Origin: Lacisediminimonas profundi
GTDB taxonomy: Bacteria; Pseudomonadota; Gammaproteobacteria; Burkholderiales; Burkholderiaceae_D
Direction: 5' to 3'
Length of the DNA stretch: 64,000 nt
Assembly (NCBI RefSeq): GCF_008831265.1
Contig: NZ_VTTH01000009.1
Location: 35,826-99,825 of the forward strand
Numbering within the stretch: position 1 is the stretch's first letter; each line of letters opens with the position of its first letter. Under the pieces are notes generated by a model. That model saw nothing but the letters and a program-made list of their open reading frames with translations. It was not told the origin of the DNA and searched no databases. Below are positions 8,645 through 18,322 of the stretch, piece by piece. A program made the position numbers and the translations under genes.

Positions 8645-9141
8645 GACACCTTCGCCCCCACAATCAGCGTCACATGACATGGCAGATGTTTCCGGGTTGC
8701 TCGAACACCGATGCCGCCATGACTTGCCTCCAGCGCCTCCCTCAGATCCCGGATTATCTGGACTCGCATTGGCTGCAATTCCGAGGTAAGAAAGCCAAAG
8801 CCATCCTCGCTCCAATGCACCAGTTTGAAGGTGAGAGCGCTGCCTTTTGGATCTGCTGGCTCGTCCCCACCAAACCGTTCTCCTTCAGCTTGCTGAGCTG
8901 CCTCATTGTTCAGTCCATCCAGGGTTACCCAGATCAGCCGTTCCTTCCAAAAGAAGGTGTTGGTTGTCCGATAAAAATACTCCCCACTCCCGCGCTGGAC
9001 CTCCCGAAAGTAAATGTTGCGTTCGCGGTCAATGGTCCAATGTGTCGATCCATTAAAGCCGGGGTACACCTTCCTGAAGATCTCCTCGATGCGATATTTC
9101 TTGACGTCGTCCGGCGGGATGTACTCGTTCACGAATGGCAT
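8641..9141 (-). CDS. Unrecognised 166-residue protein, copy 3
   Basis: The most upstream of the three paralogues and probably first in the transcript. It begins MPFVNEYIPPDDVKKYRIEE and keeps WTIDRER, LIWVTL, LVHWSEDG and the end CHVTLIVG. It is the most diverged near the C terminus (RATRKHLPCHV). The ATG at 9141 is placed by AAGGAA upstream and by conservation. It is intact despite a degenerate RTX relic just downstream. Same uncertainty of function as copies 1 and 2. Confidence 0.8.
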   Translation of the reverse strand: MPFVNEYIPPDDVKKYRIEEIFRKVYPGFNGSTHWTIDRERNIYFREVQRGSGEYFYRTTNTFFWKERLIWVTLDGLNNEAAQQAEGERFGGDEPADPKGSALTFKLVHWSEDGFGFLTSELQPMRVQIIRDLREALEASHGGIGVRATRKHLPCHVTLIVGAKVS

Positions 9142-9215
9142 GAGGTGTTCCTTCAAGAGGCAACGGAGGTGCGAAATTTTTAGCGTCGGCCAACGCGATC
9201 GAATGCGTCGTCGCC
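9142..9215 (-). repeat. Conserved leader of small-gene copy 3
   Basis: Same sequence family as the leaders at 7587 and 8477, here with CTTGAAGGAACACCTCATG around the start. Confidence 0.65.
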
Positions 9216-9580
9216 AATCCAGGCAGCAACGGTTGATGACATTAGCAATTGCGGCCCTCGCCGGATAGAGGGGCGCTTTCGCACAGATGGACTAAGAAGA
9301 TTGAATTGCTCGATCACCAGACAGAATGGGCGGTGACGGGATGAGAAATCGTCGAAAATTGGCAACGATGCCTGATGTAGTCGAAGATCGGACTGGCGTT
9401 AATAATGTATTAGTAGCGCCTGTCGGTAGAAGGCGACAGTTGGCATTGGCCTGCGCTCGGCAAAAGTGACGCGGTGCTGACATGGCGTGCGGGAATGCGC
9501 GCAAATGCGTAGAACAAGCCGGAGAGGATTTGCAGGGAATTGGCGGACTGCGGATATCGCCAGATCTATGCGGGCCGTGC
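9216..9580. other. Intergenic region upstream of the RTX/small-gene array
   Basis: No recognisable gene. It holds the 134-bp repeat (9366-9499) and presumably the promoter of the leftward array. I cannot point to convincing -35/-10 boxes. Confidence 0.5.
9366..9499. repeat. 134-bp dispersed repeat, copy A
   Basis: Gapless match to 7671-7804 (105 of 134 identical by hand count). It stands at the outer, upstream edge of the array, so it may mark the original promoter-proximal end of the duplicated unit. Confidence 0.75.
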
Positions 9581-9620
9581 AAAAAAACAAAAAGCCTGCA
9601 ATCTTGACGATTTGCAGGCT
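9581..9620 (-). terminator. Intrinsic terminator after ssb
   Basis: On the minus strand AGCCTGCAA and TTGCAGGCT form a perfect 9-bp stem with a 10-base loop, followed by TTTTTGTTTTTTT. It lies 28 bases after the ssb stop and separates ssb from the RTX array. Confidence 0.92.
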
Positions 9621-9648
9621 TGGAGATACTTCCGGTGGACTGTATTCC

Positions 9649-10137
9649 TCAGAACGGAATATCGTCATCCATGTCCGAAAAATTCGGCGCCGGGCGCGAA
9701 GCCGGGCGATTGGCCGCCGCCGCAGGCGCGGGAGCTGCCTGGCGCGACGGTGCGCCGCCGCCATAACTGCCCTCGTCCGCCGACATGCCGCCGCCTGCAC
9801 CCTGGCGGCTGCCCAGCATCTGCATGCTGTCAGCCTTGATCTCGGTGGCGTATTTCTCGACGCCGTCCTTGTCGGTGTACTTGCGCGTGCGCAGGCTGCC
9901 TTCGATATAAACCTGCGAGCCTTTCTTCAGGTACTGCCCGGCGATTTCAGCCAGCTTGCCGAAAAACGAGATGCGGTGCCATTCGGTCTGTTCCTTCTTC
10001 TCGCCGGTGGTCTTGTCCTTCCACGTGTCCGTCGTCGCCACTGCGATGTTGGTCACGGCGTCGCCGCTGGGCATGTAGCGCGTCTCCGGGTCACGACCCA
10101 GGTTGCCGACGATGATTACCTTGTTTACCGATGCCAT
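9649..10137 (-). CDS. ssb: Single-stranded DNA-binding protein
   Basis: 162 residues. It binds single-stranded DNA in replication, recombination and repair, acting as a tetramer. The N-terminal OB fold begins [18 protein letters not shown] and includes [15 protein letters not shown] Gly/Ala/Pro-rich linker follows, then the acidic tip DMDDDIPF that docks partner proteins. It lies 10 bases after the MFS gene and probably shares its transcript, ending at the terminator at 9581. Divergence from uvrA, another DNA-repair gene, is a conserved arrangement in Burkholderiales. Confidence 0.97.
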   Translation of the reverse strand: MASVNKVIIVGNLGRDPETRYMPSGDAVTNIAVATTDTWKDKTTGEKKEQTEWHRISFFGKLAEIAGQYLKKGSQVYIEGSLRTRKYTDKDGVEKYATEIKADSMQMLGSRQGAGGGMSADEGSYGGGAPSRQAAPAPAAAANRPASRPAPNFSDMDDDIPF

Positions 10138-10147
10138 ATTCTCTCCT

Positions 10148-11377
10148 TTACGCCGGGGTAGCCTGGGGCTGGCTCCGCCGCGGCAGATTCCTCATGTTGA
10201 CGGCGATTATAAGCCAGGCCAGGGACAATACCGCGCCAAGAATGAACACGGTGGACGGGCCGGCGTTCTGCGTCAGCCAGCCCCCCAGTGCGCCGCCGCA
10301 GAACAGGCCCAGCGCCTGCAACGTGTTGTAGACACCCAGCGCAGCGCCACGGCCGGCGGCCGGCGCGATTCGCGACACCAGTGAAGGTTGCGACGCTTCC
10401 AGTACGTTGAATGCAATGAAAAACAGCAGCAGCATTGCCACCAGCACCCAGGCCGGCGTGCCGGCATTCCGGAACACCAGCCACATCGCGACCTGCACCA
10501 GCAGCAGCAAGCCGATCGCTGCCACGAAAACCTGTTTCATCGCTCCCTTCTTTTCGCCGACGAAAATTGGCGGCAGCATCAGCACGAATGAGGCGAGCAC
10601 GACCGGCAGGTAGATCTTCCAGTGCTCTTGCAGAGGCAGCCCGGCATGGCTGATCAGGGCTGCGGGCATGACGACGAACATTGCCATTTGGGTCGCGTGC
10701 AGCGCAAACACGCCGTAATTCAGGCGCATCAGCTCCGGATCGCGCAGCACTTCGGTGAATGAAGCCGGCTTCTTTGGCAGGGGCGGCGCCTCCGGGGTGA
10801 TATAGGCGACAACGAATATGCCGGTGATCGAAAGCGCTGCAATCAGGTAGAACATGCCCGACATGCCAATCAGGTCATAGAGCAGGGGCGCCGCCACCAG
10901 CGATCCGGCAAAGGTCAGTCCGATCGATCCGCCCACCATGGCCATGGCCTTGGTGCGGTGCTCGTCGCGCGTGGAATCGGCAATCAGGGCCGTGATGGCA
11001 GCCGAGATCGCACCGGCGCCCTGCACTGCCCGTCCGGCAATGACCCAATAGATGTTGTCGGCCAGCGCGCAGATCAGGGAGCCTATGGCGAACAGCAGCA
11101 GCCCGATGACGATGATGCGCTTGCGGCCGAAACGGTCGGATGCGGCACCGAGCGGTATCTGGCCGAAGGATTGGGTCAGGCCATAAATGCCCAGGGCCAG
11201 GCCGACCATCGTGGCGCTGTTGCCTCCGGGCAAACTTTTTGCGTGTACCGCAAATACCGGCAGGATCAGGAACAAGCCGAGCATGCGCAGCGCGAAGATC
11301 GACGCGAGCGACGCGCTGGCGCGTATCTCGACTGGCGTCATGCGCGAAACCGGGGGGGAGGAAGGAGTGGATGCCAT
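10148..11377 (-). CDS. Major facilitator superfamily exporter (YajR/drug efflux type)
   Basis: 409 residues with about 12 hydrophobic segments. The motif-A region between helices 2 and 3 reads [16 protein letters not shown], diagnostic of the MFS DHA1 drug/proton antiporter type. It would export small molecules across the inner membrane using the proton gradient; the substrate cannot be read from sequence. The ATG at 11377 gives a hydrophilic lead of about 15 residues; a second Met at 11341 is an alternative. Co-directional with ssb. Confidence 0.88.
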   Translation of the reverse strand: MASTPSSPPVSRMTPVEIRASASLASIFALRMLGLFLILPVFAVHAKSLPGGNSATMVGLALGIYGLTQSFGQIPLGAASDRFGRKRIIVIGLLLFAIGSLICALADNIYWVIAGRAVQGAGAISAAITALIADSTRDEHRTKAMAMVGGSIGLTFAGSLVAAPLLYDLIGMSGMFYLIAALSITGIFVVAYITPEAPPLPKKPASFTEVLRDPELMRLNYGVFALHATQMAMFVVMPAALISHAGLPLQEHWKIYLPVVLASFVLMLPPIFVGEKKGAMKQVFVAAIGLLLLVQVAMWLVFRNAGTPAWVLVAMLLLFFIAFNVLEASQPSLVSRIAPAAGRGAALGVYNTLQALGLFCGGALGGWLTQNAGPSTVFILGAVLSLAWLIIAVNMRNLPRRSQPQATPA

Positions 11378-11505
11378 GGTGTCGACGCTTGTCGTCCAAC
11401 AGTCGCGTAACGACCGCTTTTAAAACCCGCTATAGTAGCAGGTTGGTCCATTTACCCGGCACGCGCCCTGACTTCACCGTACGCGTGCCTTTCGCGAAAG
11501 CAGTC

Positions 11506-14361
11506 ATGGAAGAAATTCGAATCCGGGGTGCGCGTACGCACAATCTCAAGAACATCAATCTTGACCTGCCACGCAACAAACTGATTGTCATCACCGGTCT
11601 TTCCGGCTCGGGGAAATCCTCGCTCGCATTCGATACCTTGTATGCAGAAGGACAACGCCGCTACGTCGAGTCGCTGTCAGCTTATGCCCGCCAGTTCCTG
11701 CAGTTGATGGAGAAGCCCGATGTGGACCTGATCGAGGGCTTGTCGCCCGCGATTTCCATCGAGCAAAAAGCAACCTCGCATAACCCGCGCTCGACAGTCG
11801 GCACCGTCACCGAAATACACGACTACCTGCGGCTGCTTTACGCCCGGGTCGGCACGCCCTACTGTCCCAACCATCCCGAGCATCCGCTGGCAGCGCAGTC
11901 GGTGTCGCAAATGGTCGATGCGGTACTGCAGTTGCCGGAGGACACGCGGCTGATGATCCTGGCGCCGGTGGTGGCCAACCGCAAGGGCGAGCATGTCGAT
12001 CTGTTCGAACAGATGCAGTCGCAGGGTTTCGTCCGCTTCCGCGTGCAGAGCGGCACCGGCAAAGCGCGCATCGTCGAGGCCGACGACCTGCCCAAGCTGA
12101 AGAAAACCGAGAAGCACACGATCGACGTGGTGGTCGACCGGGTGAAGGTGAAGGCCGACATCAAGCAGCGCCTCGCCGAAAGCTTCGAAACCGCGCTGCG
12201 CCTGGCCGACGGCCGGGCGATCGCGCAGGAAATGGACAGCGGCACCGAGCATGTGTATTCCAGCAAGTTTGCCTGCGCGATCTGCGGCTATTCCTTGCAG
12301 GAGCTGGAGCCACGCCTGTTCTCGTTCAACAACCCGATGGGCGCCTGCCCGGAATGCGACGGGCTCGGCCATATCGAATTCTTCGATCCGAAGCGCATCG
12401 TCGCCTTCCCCAACCTTTCCCTCGCCTCGGGCGCGGTGAAGGGCTGGGACCGCCGCAACCAGTTTTATTTCCAGATGTTGTCCGCGCTGGGCGCCTTCTA
12501 CGAGTTCGACCTGGACACCCCTTTCGAGAAGCTGGACGAGAAATCGCAGCAGGTGATCCTGGCCGGCTCGGGCAAGCAGGCGATTCCCTTCACCTACCTG
12601 AACGAGCGCGGCCGCGCTGTCGTGCGCGAACACACTTTCGAAGGCATTGTTCCCAACCTGCAGCGGCGCTACCGGGAAACCGACTCGATGGCGGTCAAGG
12701 AAGAACTGGCCAAGTTCATCAGTGAAAAAGCCTGCCCGGCCTGCGAAGGTACCCGCCTGCGGATCGAAGCGCGCTACGTCAAGGTCGGCAACGGCGACCA
12801 GGAGCGCGCGATCTACGAGGTGGCCGCGACGCCATTGCGCCAGACGCTGGCGTTCTTCGAGAACCTGACCCTGACCGGCTCCCGGCGCGAGATCGCCGAC
12901 CGCATCATCAAGGAGATCGTGTCGCGGCTGCGATTCCTGAACAATGTCGGCCTTGACTATCTCTCGCTCGATCGCAGCGCCGACACCCTGTCGGGCGGGG
13001 AATCGCAGCGCATCAGGCTGGCATCGCAGATCGGCTCCGGCCTGACCGGCGTGATGTATGTGCTGGACGAGCCGTCGATCGGGCTGCACCAGCGCGACAA
13101 CGACCGCCTGATCGACACACTCAAGCACCTGCGCGACATCGGCAATAGCGTGCTGGTCGTGGAGCATGATGAAGATGCGATCCGCAGCGCCGACTACATC
13201 GTCGACATGGGGCTGGGCGCGGGCGTGCATGGCGGCGAAGTGATCGCCGAAGGAACCTTGCCGGAAATACTGAAGAACAAGAAGTCGCTGACGGCGCAGT
13301 ACCTGAACGGCAACTTCCAGATCAAGGTGCCGAAGAAACGCACGGCGCCGGATCCGAAACGGCAACTGGTCATCACCGGCGCATCCGGCAACAACCTGAA
13401 GTCGGTCGACTTCCATTTGCCGGTGGGCCTGCTGACCTGCGTGACCGGCGTTTCCGGCTCCGGCAAGTCGACACTGGTCAACGATACGCTGTACCTGAGC
13501 GCATCGCGCCACCTGTACGGCTCGCATGCCGAGCCGTCGGCGCATGAATCGGTTTCGGGGATCGAACACTTCGACAAGGTGATCGCGGTGGACCAGGCGC
13601 CGATCGGCCGCACCCCGCGCTCCAATCCCGCCACTTACACCGGCGTCTTCACGCCGATCCGGGACCTGTTCTCGACCGTGCCTGTGGCCAAGGAACGCGG
13701 CTACTCGGCCGGCCGGTTCTCGTTCAACGTCAAGGGCGGACGCTGCGAAGCCTGCCAGGGCGATGGCGTGCTGAAGGTCGAGATGCATTTCCTGCCGGAT
13801 GTCTACGTCCCCTGCGACGTGTGCCACGGCAAGCGCTACAACCGCGAGACGCTGGAAGTCCTGTACAAGGGCAAGAACATCACCGAAGTGCTGGAACTGA
13901 CCGTGGAGGACGCGCACGAGTTCTTCAAGCCGGTTCCCGTGATTGCCCGCAAGCTGCAGACGCTGCTTGACGTCGGCCTTGGCTACATCAGGCTCGGCCA
14001 GAGCGCGACGACCTTGTCCGGCGGCGAGGCGCAGCGCGTGAAACTCTCGCTGGAATTGTCCAAGCGCGACACCGGGCGCACGCTGTATATCCTGGACGAG
14101 CCGACCACCGGCCTGCATTTCCACGACATCGACCTGCTGCTGAAGGTGATCCACCGGCTGCGCGACCAGGGCAATACCGTCGTCATCATCGAACACAACC
14201 TGGACGTCATCAAGACTGCGGACTGGGTGGTCGACATGGGGCCGGAGGGCGGCGCAGGCGGTGGCCAGATCATCGCCGAAGGCACGCCGGAAGCAATCGC
14301 CGAGGCCTCTGCCAGCTTCACGGGGAAATATCTCGGGCCATTGCTGAGCAAGAAAAAATGA
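11506..14361 (+). CDS. uvrA: Excinuclease ABC subunit A
   Basis: 951 residues, the usual length. It recognises bulky DNA lesions and loads UvrB in nucleotide excision repair. Two ABC ATPase halves are visible: Walker [10 protein letters not shown] at residue 31 and GVSGSGKST near residue 647, each with an LSGGE signature. Zinc-finger cysteines occur near residue 257 (CAICGY...CPECDG) and near 746 (CEACQG...CDVC). The ATG at 11506 is chosen because the protein there begins [17 protein letters not shown], the standard UvrA start; the frame is open further upstream but without similarity. A TATAGT box at 11431 is a possible -10. I found no clear LexA site. Confidence 0.98.
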   Translation: MEEIRIRGARTHNLKNINLDLPRNKLIVITGLSGSGKSSLAFDTLYAEGQRRYVESLSAYARQFLQLMEKPDVDLIEGLSPAISIEQKATSHNPRSTVGTVTEIHDYLRLLYARVGTPYCPNHPEHPLAAQSVSQMVDAVLQLPEDTRLMILAPVVANRKGEHVDLFEQMQSQGFVRFRVQSGTGKARIVEADDLPKLKKTEKHTIDVVVDRVKVKADIKQRLAESFETALRLADGRAIAQEMDSGTEHVYSSKFACAICGYSLQELEPRLFSFNNPMGACPECDGLGHIEFFDPKRIVAFPNLSLASGAVKGWDRRNQFYFQMLSALGAFYEFDLDTPFEKLDEKSQQVILAGSGKQAIPFTYLNERGRAVVREHTFEGIVPNLQRRYRETDSMAVKEELAKFISEKACPACEGTRLRIEARYVKVGNGDQERAIYEVAATPLRQTLAFFENLTLTGSRREIADRIIKEIVSRLRFLNNVGLDYLSLDRSADTLSGGESQRIRLASQIGSGLTGVMYVLDEPSIGLHQRDNDRLIDTLKHLRDIGNSVLVVEHDEDAIRSADYIVDMGLGAGVHGGEVIAEGTLPEILKNKKSLTAQYLNGNFQIKVPKKRTAPDPKRQLVITGASGNNLKSVDFHLPVGLLTCVTGVSGSGKSTLVNDTLYLSASRHLYGSHAEPSAHESVSGIEHFDKVIAVDQAPIGRTPRSNPATYTGVFTPIRDLFSTVPVAKERGYSAGRFSFNVKGGRCEACQGDGVLKVEMHFLPDVYVPCDVCHGKRYNRETLEVLYKGKNITEVLELTVEDAHEFFKPVPVIARKLQTLLDVGLGYIRLGQSATTLSGGEAQRVKLSLELSKRDTGRTLYILDEPTTGLHFHDIDLLLKVIHRLRDQGNTVVIIEHNLDVIKTADWVVDMGPEGGAGGGQIIAEGTPEAIAEASASFTGKYLGPLLSKKK

Positions 14362-14633
14362 CGGCGGCCCGCCTCGTCATCACGGGCATGGTCCAGGGCG
14401 TCGGCTACCGGGCTTCGTTTGCCCGCGAGGCGCTCAGCCTGCAACTTGACGGGTGGGTCCGCAACCGCAGCGATGGCGCGGTCGAGGCCCTGGTCGCCGG
14501 CGAGCAGCATGCGATCGACGCCATCATCGGCTGGTCTCGCAAGGGGCCGCCTGCGGCATGCGTGATCGGCGTTTCCGTGACCCGGGAAGACGTGCAGCTT
14601 GCACCGGGCTTTCGCATCGCTGCCGGCGGCTGA
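14358..14633 (+). CDS. acyP: Acylphosphatase
   Basis: 91 residues. It hydrolyses the carboxyl-phosphate bond of acyl phosphates in the cytoplasm. The family signatures GMVQGVGYR (with the catalytic Arg) and [12 protein letters not shown] (with the catalytic Asn) are present. The ATG overlaps the uvrA stop by four bases, so the two are coupled. Convergent with the antiporter gene that ends 24 bases further on. Confidence 0.95.
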   Translation: MTAARLVITGMVQGVGYRASFAREALSLQLDGWVRNRSDGAVEALVAGEQHAIDAIIGWSRKGPPAACVIGVSVTREDVQLAPGFRIAAGG

Positions 14634-14657
14634 CGCCGCTGGCGCGACCTGCCGCCG

Positions 14658-16643
14658 TCAGGCGCCGAGCAGGCGTGCTTCGGCCCTGGCAATTCCTTCG
14701 GTATCGCCGCGCAGAACCACGATGTCGCCCGCTTCGAGAACCGTGGCGGACATCACCGCGATCCTGTTCTTCCCCCGTCGTATCGCGGTGACTTCAGCGC
14801 CCAGTTCGTGCAATTTCAACTCGCTCAATGGCCGGCCGGCGGCGCGCGCGCGCTCGCCCAGCGACACCGAGTGCAAGCGCAGGTTCAGGTGGTCGCCCTC
14901 GTCAGTATGACTGGTGCTTCCGTGGAAATAGCCGCGCAGCGATGCATAGCGCTCGCCGCGCGCGGCCTGCACCCGATGCACCACTTTGCGCAGCGGCACG
15001 CCGAGCAACAGCAGGGCATGTGAAGCCAGCATCAGGCTGCCCTCGATCGCTTCGGGCACGACCTCGGCCGCGCCGCCTGCCAGCAATTTCTCGATATCGG
15101 TGTCGTCGTAGCTGCGAACAATGACGGGGACACCCGGCGCGATTTCGTGCGCGTGATGCAGCAGCTTGAGCGCAGATGGCGTATCCGCGTAAGTGATGAC
15201 CAGCACAGCGGCCCGATTGATGCCGGCCGCCACCAGGCTCTCACGCCGCGAGGCGTCGCCGTAGGATACCGAGGCGCCGGCCGCCCGGGCTTCATGCACC
15301 CGCTCCGGGTCGAGATCCAGGGCCTGGTAGCCGATCCCCTCCTCCTCCAGCAGTTTTGCCAGGCTCTGGCCGCTGCGGCCAAACCCGGCAACGATCACAT
15401 GCCCCTGGACGTTCATGGTTCTTGCCGCAATCTGCGTCAGCGCCACCGACTGCATCATCCACTCGTTGGCGGACAGCTTGAGGGCAATGGCGTCCATCTT
15501 GTTGATGATGAACGGCGCCAGCAGCATCGACAGCACCATGGAGGCAAGGATCAGCTGGATCAGGAATGGATCGACCAGTTTCAGGCCGCCAGCCTGGTTG
15601 AGCAACACGAAGCCGAACTCTCCGGCCTGGGCCAATCCAAGCCCGGTCCGGATCGCCACGCCAGCGGTGGCGCCAAAGGCGCGGGCCAGCAGTGCGATCA
15701 GCCCGAACTTCAGCAGCAGCGGAATCACCAGCAGCAGCAGGACCAGCCACCAGTTCTCCAGCACTAGCCGGATGTTGAGCAGCATGCCGATGGTGATGAA
15801 AAACAGGCCCAGCAGGACGTCGCGGAACGGCTTGATGTCCTCTTCGACCTGGTGCCGGTATTCGGTCTCGGAAATCAGCATCCCCGCCACGAATGCGCCC
15901 AGCGCAAGGGACAGGCCCGCCATTTCGGTAATCCATGCCGCGCCGAGCGTGATCAGCAGCAGGTTCAGCATGAACAGTTCCTGCGAACGTCGCTGTACGA
16001 CGATCCTGAACCAGCCGCGCAACAGGCGCTGGCCGAAGAAGAGCAGGACAATCAGCACGGCAACCGCCTTCGCCCCCGCCCACATCAGGGTCGGCCCGAT
16101 ATCTGCCGGCGCCGCCAGCGCCGGAACCAGGATCAGCAGCGGCACCAGTGCCAGGTCCTGGAACAGCAGCACGCTGATGATGCGCCGGCCATGTTCGCTT
16201 TCCAGTTCCAGCCTCTCGGTCAGCAGCTTGGAGACAATGGCGGTGGACGACATTGCGAGCGCACCGCCGAGCGCAAAGCCGGCGCGCCAGTCAATATTGA
16301 AATAATCCGGCAACACGGCCGAAGCCAGCCAACCGATACCGAGTGCCGCGGCGATGGTCACCACGACTTGGGCGAGCCCGAGTCCGAAAACCGCCCTCCG
16401 CATCGCCATCAGCTTGGGCAGGGAGAATTCCAGCCCGATCGAGAACATCAGGAAGACAACACCGAACTCGGCCAGCCGATGGGTAGTCTCGCTATCCTCG
16501 GCCAGGCCGAGTGCGTGTGGACCGATCAGTATTCCGACCGACAGGTAGCCCAGCATGGGTGGCAGGTGCAACATCCGGAACACCACCACGCCCAGTACGG
16601 CGGCACCCAGCAATATCAGTGTGAGTTCTAGCGTGGAGAACAA
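14658..16643 (-). CDS. CPA2 cation/proton antiporter with RCK domain (YbaL/KefB type)
   Basis: About 661 residues. An N-terminal membrane domain of some 12 helices (YLSVGILIGPHALG, FALGGALAMSSTAIVSKLL) is followed by a TrkA-N/RCK domain with the nucleotide-binding motif GFGRSGQSLAKLL and a TrkA-C domain at the end (LHELGAEVTAIRRG). It probably exchanges K+ or Na+ for protons, gated by a bound nucleotide. I place the start at the TTG at 16643 (MFSTLELTLILL) with AGGA just upstream; the frame is open to a TTG at 16694, which would add 17 residues without a good ribosome site. Divergent from the kdsD operon. Confidence 0.88.
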   Translation of the reverse strand: MFSTLELTLILLGAAVLGVVVFRMLHLPPMLGYLSVGILIGPHALGLAEDSETTHRLAEFGVVFLMFSIGLEFSLPKLMAMRRAVFGLGLAQVVVTIAAALGIGWLASAVLPDYFNIDWRAGFALGGALAMSSTAIVSKLLTERLELESEHGRRIISVLLFQDLALVPLLILVPALAAPADIGPTLMWAGAKAVAVLIVLLFFGQRLLRGWFRIVVQRRSQELFMLNLLLITLGAAWITEMAGLSLALGAFVAGMLISETEYRHQVEEDIKPFRDVLLGLFFITIGMLLNIRLVLENWWLVLLLLVIPLLLKFGLIALLARAFGATAGVAIRTGLGLAQAGEFGFVLLNQAGGLKLVDPFLIQLILASMVLSMLLAPFIINKMDAIALKLSANEWMMQSVALTQIAARTMNVQGHVIVAGFGRSGQSLAKLLEEEGIGYQALDLDPERVHEARAAGASVSYGDASRRESLVAAGINRAAVLVITYADTPSALKLLHHAHEIAPGVPVIVRSYDDTDIEKLLAGGAAEVVPEAIEGSLMLASHALLLLGVPLRKVVHRVQAARGERYASLRGYFHGSTSHTDEGDHLNLRLHSVSLGERARAAGRPLSELKLHELGAEVTAIRRGKNRIAVMSATVLEAGDIVVLRGDTEGIARAEARLLGA

Positions 16644-16709
16644 GAAAAATCCTGTAAAGGTGGTCCGTGGACGAGCGGCTTTGCGACCGCTCAAGCAGCA
16701 AAATAAGCT

Positions 16710-16726
16710 CTGGCAGGTTTTTTGCT
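16710..16726 (+). promoter_or_regulatory. Candidate sigma-54 (-24/-12) promoter upstream of kdsD
   Basis: TGGCAG (16711-16716), five bases, TTGC (16722-16725): it fits the sigma-54 consensus TGGCAC-N5-TTGC with one mismatch and exact spacing. It lies 26 bases before the kdsD ATG, at the head of the operon that contains rpoN itself. A sigma-70-like -10, TATACT, follows at 16740-16745 but has no good -35. Confidence 0.5.
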
Positions 16727-16751
16727 TTTCTTATTCGTTTATACTGCGTTC

Positions 16752-17780
16752 ATGAGTGTAAACCATGAAAGTCCGCAATCCCTCGCTTTTACTCCTGAGC
16801 AAGCGAACCGGGCGCTGAAGCTTGCGCGCGACACCCTCCTGATCGAATCAGAAGCGATCGCAGCGGCGGAGCGGCGCCTGCTGTCCGCAGCCGGCCCTGC
16901 ATTCACCCGCGCGCTCGAACTCCTGCTCGCCTGCCGCGGCCGCGTGGTGGTGTCCGGGATGGGTAAATCCGGCCACATTGCGCGGAAGATAGCAGCGACA
17001 CTGTCCTCGACCGGCACGCCGGCCATGTTCGTCCATCCGGGCGAAGCCGCGCACGGCGACCTCGGCATGGTCACCGAAACCGACGTATTCATCTCGATCT
17101 CCTATTCCGGCGAGAGCGCGGAATTGCTGGCAATCGTGCCCGTCATCAAGCGCATGGGCGCCAGCATGATTGCCATGACCGGCAACAGCAGTTCCAGCCT
17201 GGCCGAACTGGCGGACGTGCACATCGACATTGCCGTCGAAAAAGAAGCCTGTCCGCTGAACCTGGCCCCTACCGCCAGCACCACGGTCACGCTCGCGCTT
17301 GGCGACGCCATCGCGGTCGCCCTGCTTGACGCCCGCGGGTTCCGGGAGGAGGACTTCGCCCGCTCGCACCCCGGTGGCGCGCTGGGACGCAAGCTGCTGA
17401 CCCATGTGCGCGACGTGATGCGCACCGGCGATGCGATTCCTGCGGTTCTCAGGGAGGTTCCGCTGACAACCGCCCTGCTCGAAGTGACGCGAAAAGGCAT
17501 GGCCATGACGGCTGTGGTGGACCAATCGTTCCATCCGGTTGGCATCTTTACCGACGGCGACCTGCGCCGCATGCTGGAAACAAAGCAGGACCTGACCGGA
17601 ATCACGGTCGACAACCTGATGCACCCCAACCCGCGCTTCGTGCGCCCCGGCCAGCTGGCAGTCGAAGCCGTGGAGATCATGGAGCAGTTCCGCATCAACC
17701 AGTTGCTGGTGGTCGACGATGCGGGCGTGCTGGTGGGCGCGCTCCATATCCACGACCTGACCCGGGCCAAGGTGATCTGA
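16752..17780 (+). CDS. kdsD: D-arabinose-5-phosphate isomerase
   Basis: 342 residues. It converts ribulose 5-phosphate to arabinose 5-phosphate, the first step to KDO for lipopolysaccharide. An N-terminal SIS sugar-isomerase domain contains VVVSGMGKSGHIARKIAA and the HPGEAAHGDLG and SYSGES loops. Two CBS domains follow in the C-terminal third (DVMRTGDAIPA, NLMHPNPRFV). The ATG at 16752 is chosen; the leader before it is short and no strong ribosome site is seen. First gene of an operon running to hpf. Confidence 0.95.
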   Translation: MSVNHESPQSLAFTPEQANRALKLARDTLLIESEAIAAAERRLLSAAGPAFTRALELLLACRGRVVVSGMGKSGHIARKIAATLSSTGTPAMFVHPGEAAHGDLGMVTETDVFISISYSGESAELLAIVPVIKRMGASMIAMTGNSSSSLAELADVHIDIAVEKEACPLNLAPTASTTVTLALGDAIAVALLDARGFREEDFARSHPGGALGRKLLTHVRDVMRTGDAIPAVLREVPLTTALLEVTRKGMAMTAVVDQSFHPVGIFTDGDLRRMLETKQDLTGITVDNLMHPNPRFVRPGQLAVEAVEIMEQFRINQLLVVDDAGVLVGALHIHDLTRAKVI

Positions 17781-18322
17781 TGCATGCCGACACAATCCAG
17801 CCGGAACTGATGGCGCGGGCACGTGCTGTGCGGCTGATGATTTTCGATGTCGATGGCGTCCTGACTGACGGCAGCCTGCATTACGGACCGGATGGCGAAC
17901 TGATCAAGACCTTCAACGTGCTGGACGGCCTAGGCATCAAGCTGTTGCAGCAGGCAGGCATTGCAACGGCAATCATTACCGCGCGCAAGTCGGCCAACGT
18001 CGCGCGCAGGGCGGCGGACCTCGGCATTGCCCACCTTTACCAGGGCGTTCATGACAAATTTGCCGCCTTCAACGAGTTGCTGCTGCAGCTTGGCATCGGA
18101 CCTGAGGCCGCCGGATTCATCGGTGATGACATCATCGACCTGCCGATCCTGCGGCGCGCCGGGTTTGCTGCCAGCGTGCCCAACGGCCACCCCGAGGTGC
18201 GAAGCCGGGTTCACTACGTGACGAGCGCCGGCGGCGGCAAAGGCGCAGCGCGGGAAACCTGCGACCTGATCCTGCGCGCCCAGGGCCGCTACGAGGACAT
18301 CCTTTCGGCATACCTGCAATGA
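17780..18322 (+). CDS. kdsC: KDO 8-phosphate phosphatase
   Basis: 180 residues. It removes phosphate from KDO 8-phosphate. HAD-family motif I is seen as FDVDGVLTDG, motif II/III as IITARKS, and the acidic motif IV as GDDIIDLPIL; there is no cap domain, as expected for the tetrameric KdsC type. Its ATG shares one base with the kdsD stop (TGATG). Confidence 0.96.
   Translation: MHADTIQPELMARARAVRLMIFDVDGVLTDGSLHYGPDGELIKTFNVLDGLGIKLLQQAGIATAIITARKSANVARRAADLGIAHLYQGVHDKFAAFNELLLQLGIGPEAAGFIGDDIIDLPILRRAGFAASVPNGHPEVRSRVHYVTSAGGGKGAARETCDLILRAQGRYEDILSAYLQ

Noticed and set aside
7086..9141. Small proteins as HlyC-type RTX acyltransferases
   Set aside because: Position and length fit, but I see none of the HlyC sequence patterns around the catalytic His; kept only as an alternative.
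9292..9582. 96-codon minus-strand frame overlapping the 134-bp repeat
   Set aside because: The related repeat at 7671 gives a partly similar translation, but identity is about what the DNA match alone predicts, and the frame runs into the ssb terminator.
11378..11505. LexA (SOS) box before uvrA
   Set aside because: No CTGT-N8-ACAG-like sequence is found between the MFS gene and uvrA; SOS control cannot be claimed.
11677..14196. 839-codon open frame opposite uvrA
   Set aside because: An antisense frame caused by high GC content; uvrA itself is certain, and the opposite product has no recognisable features.
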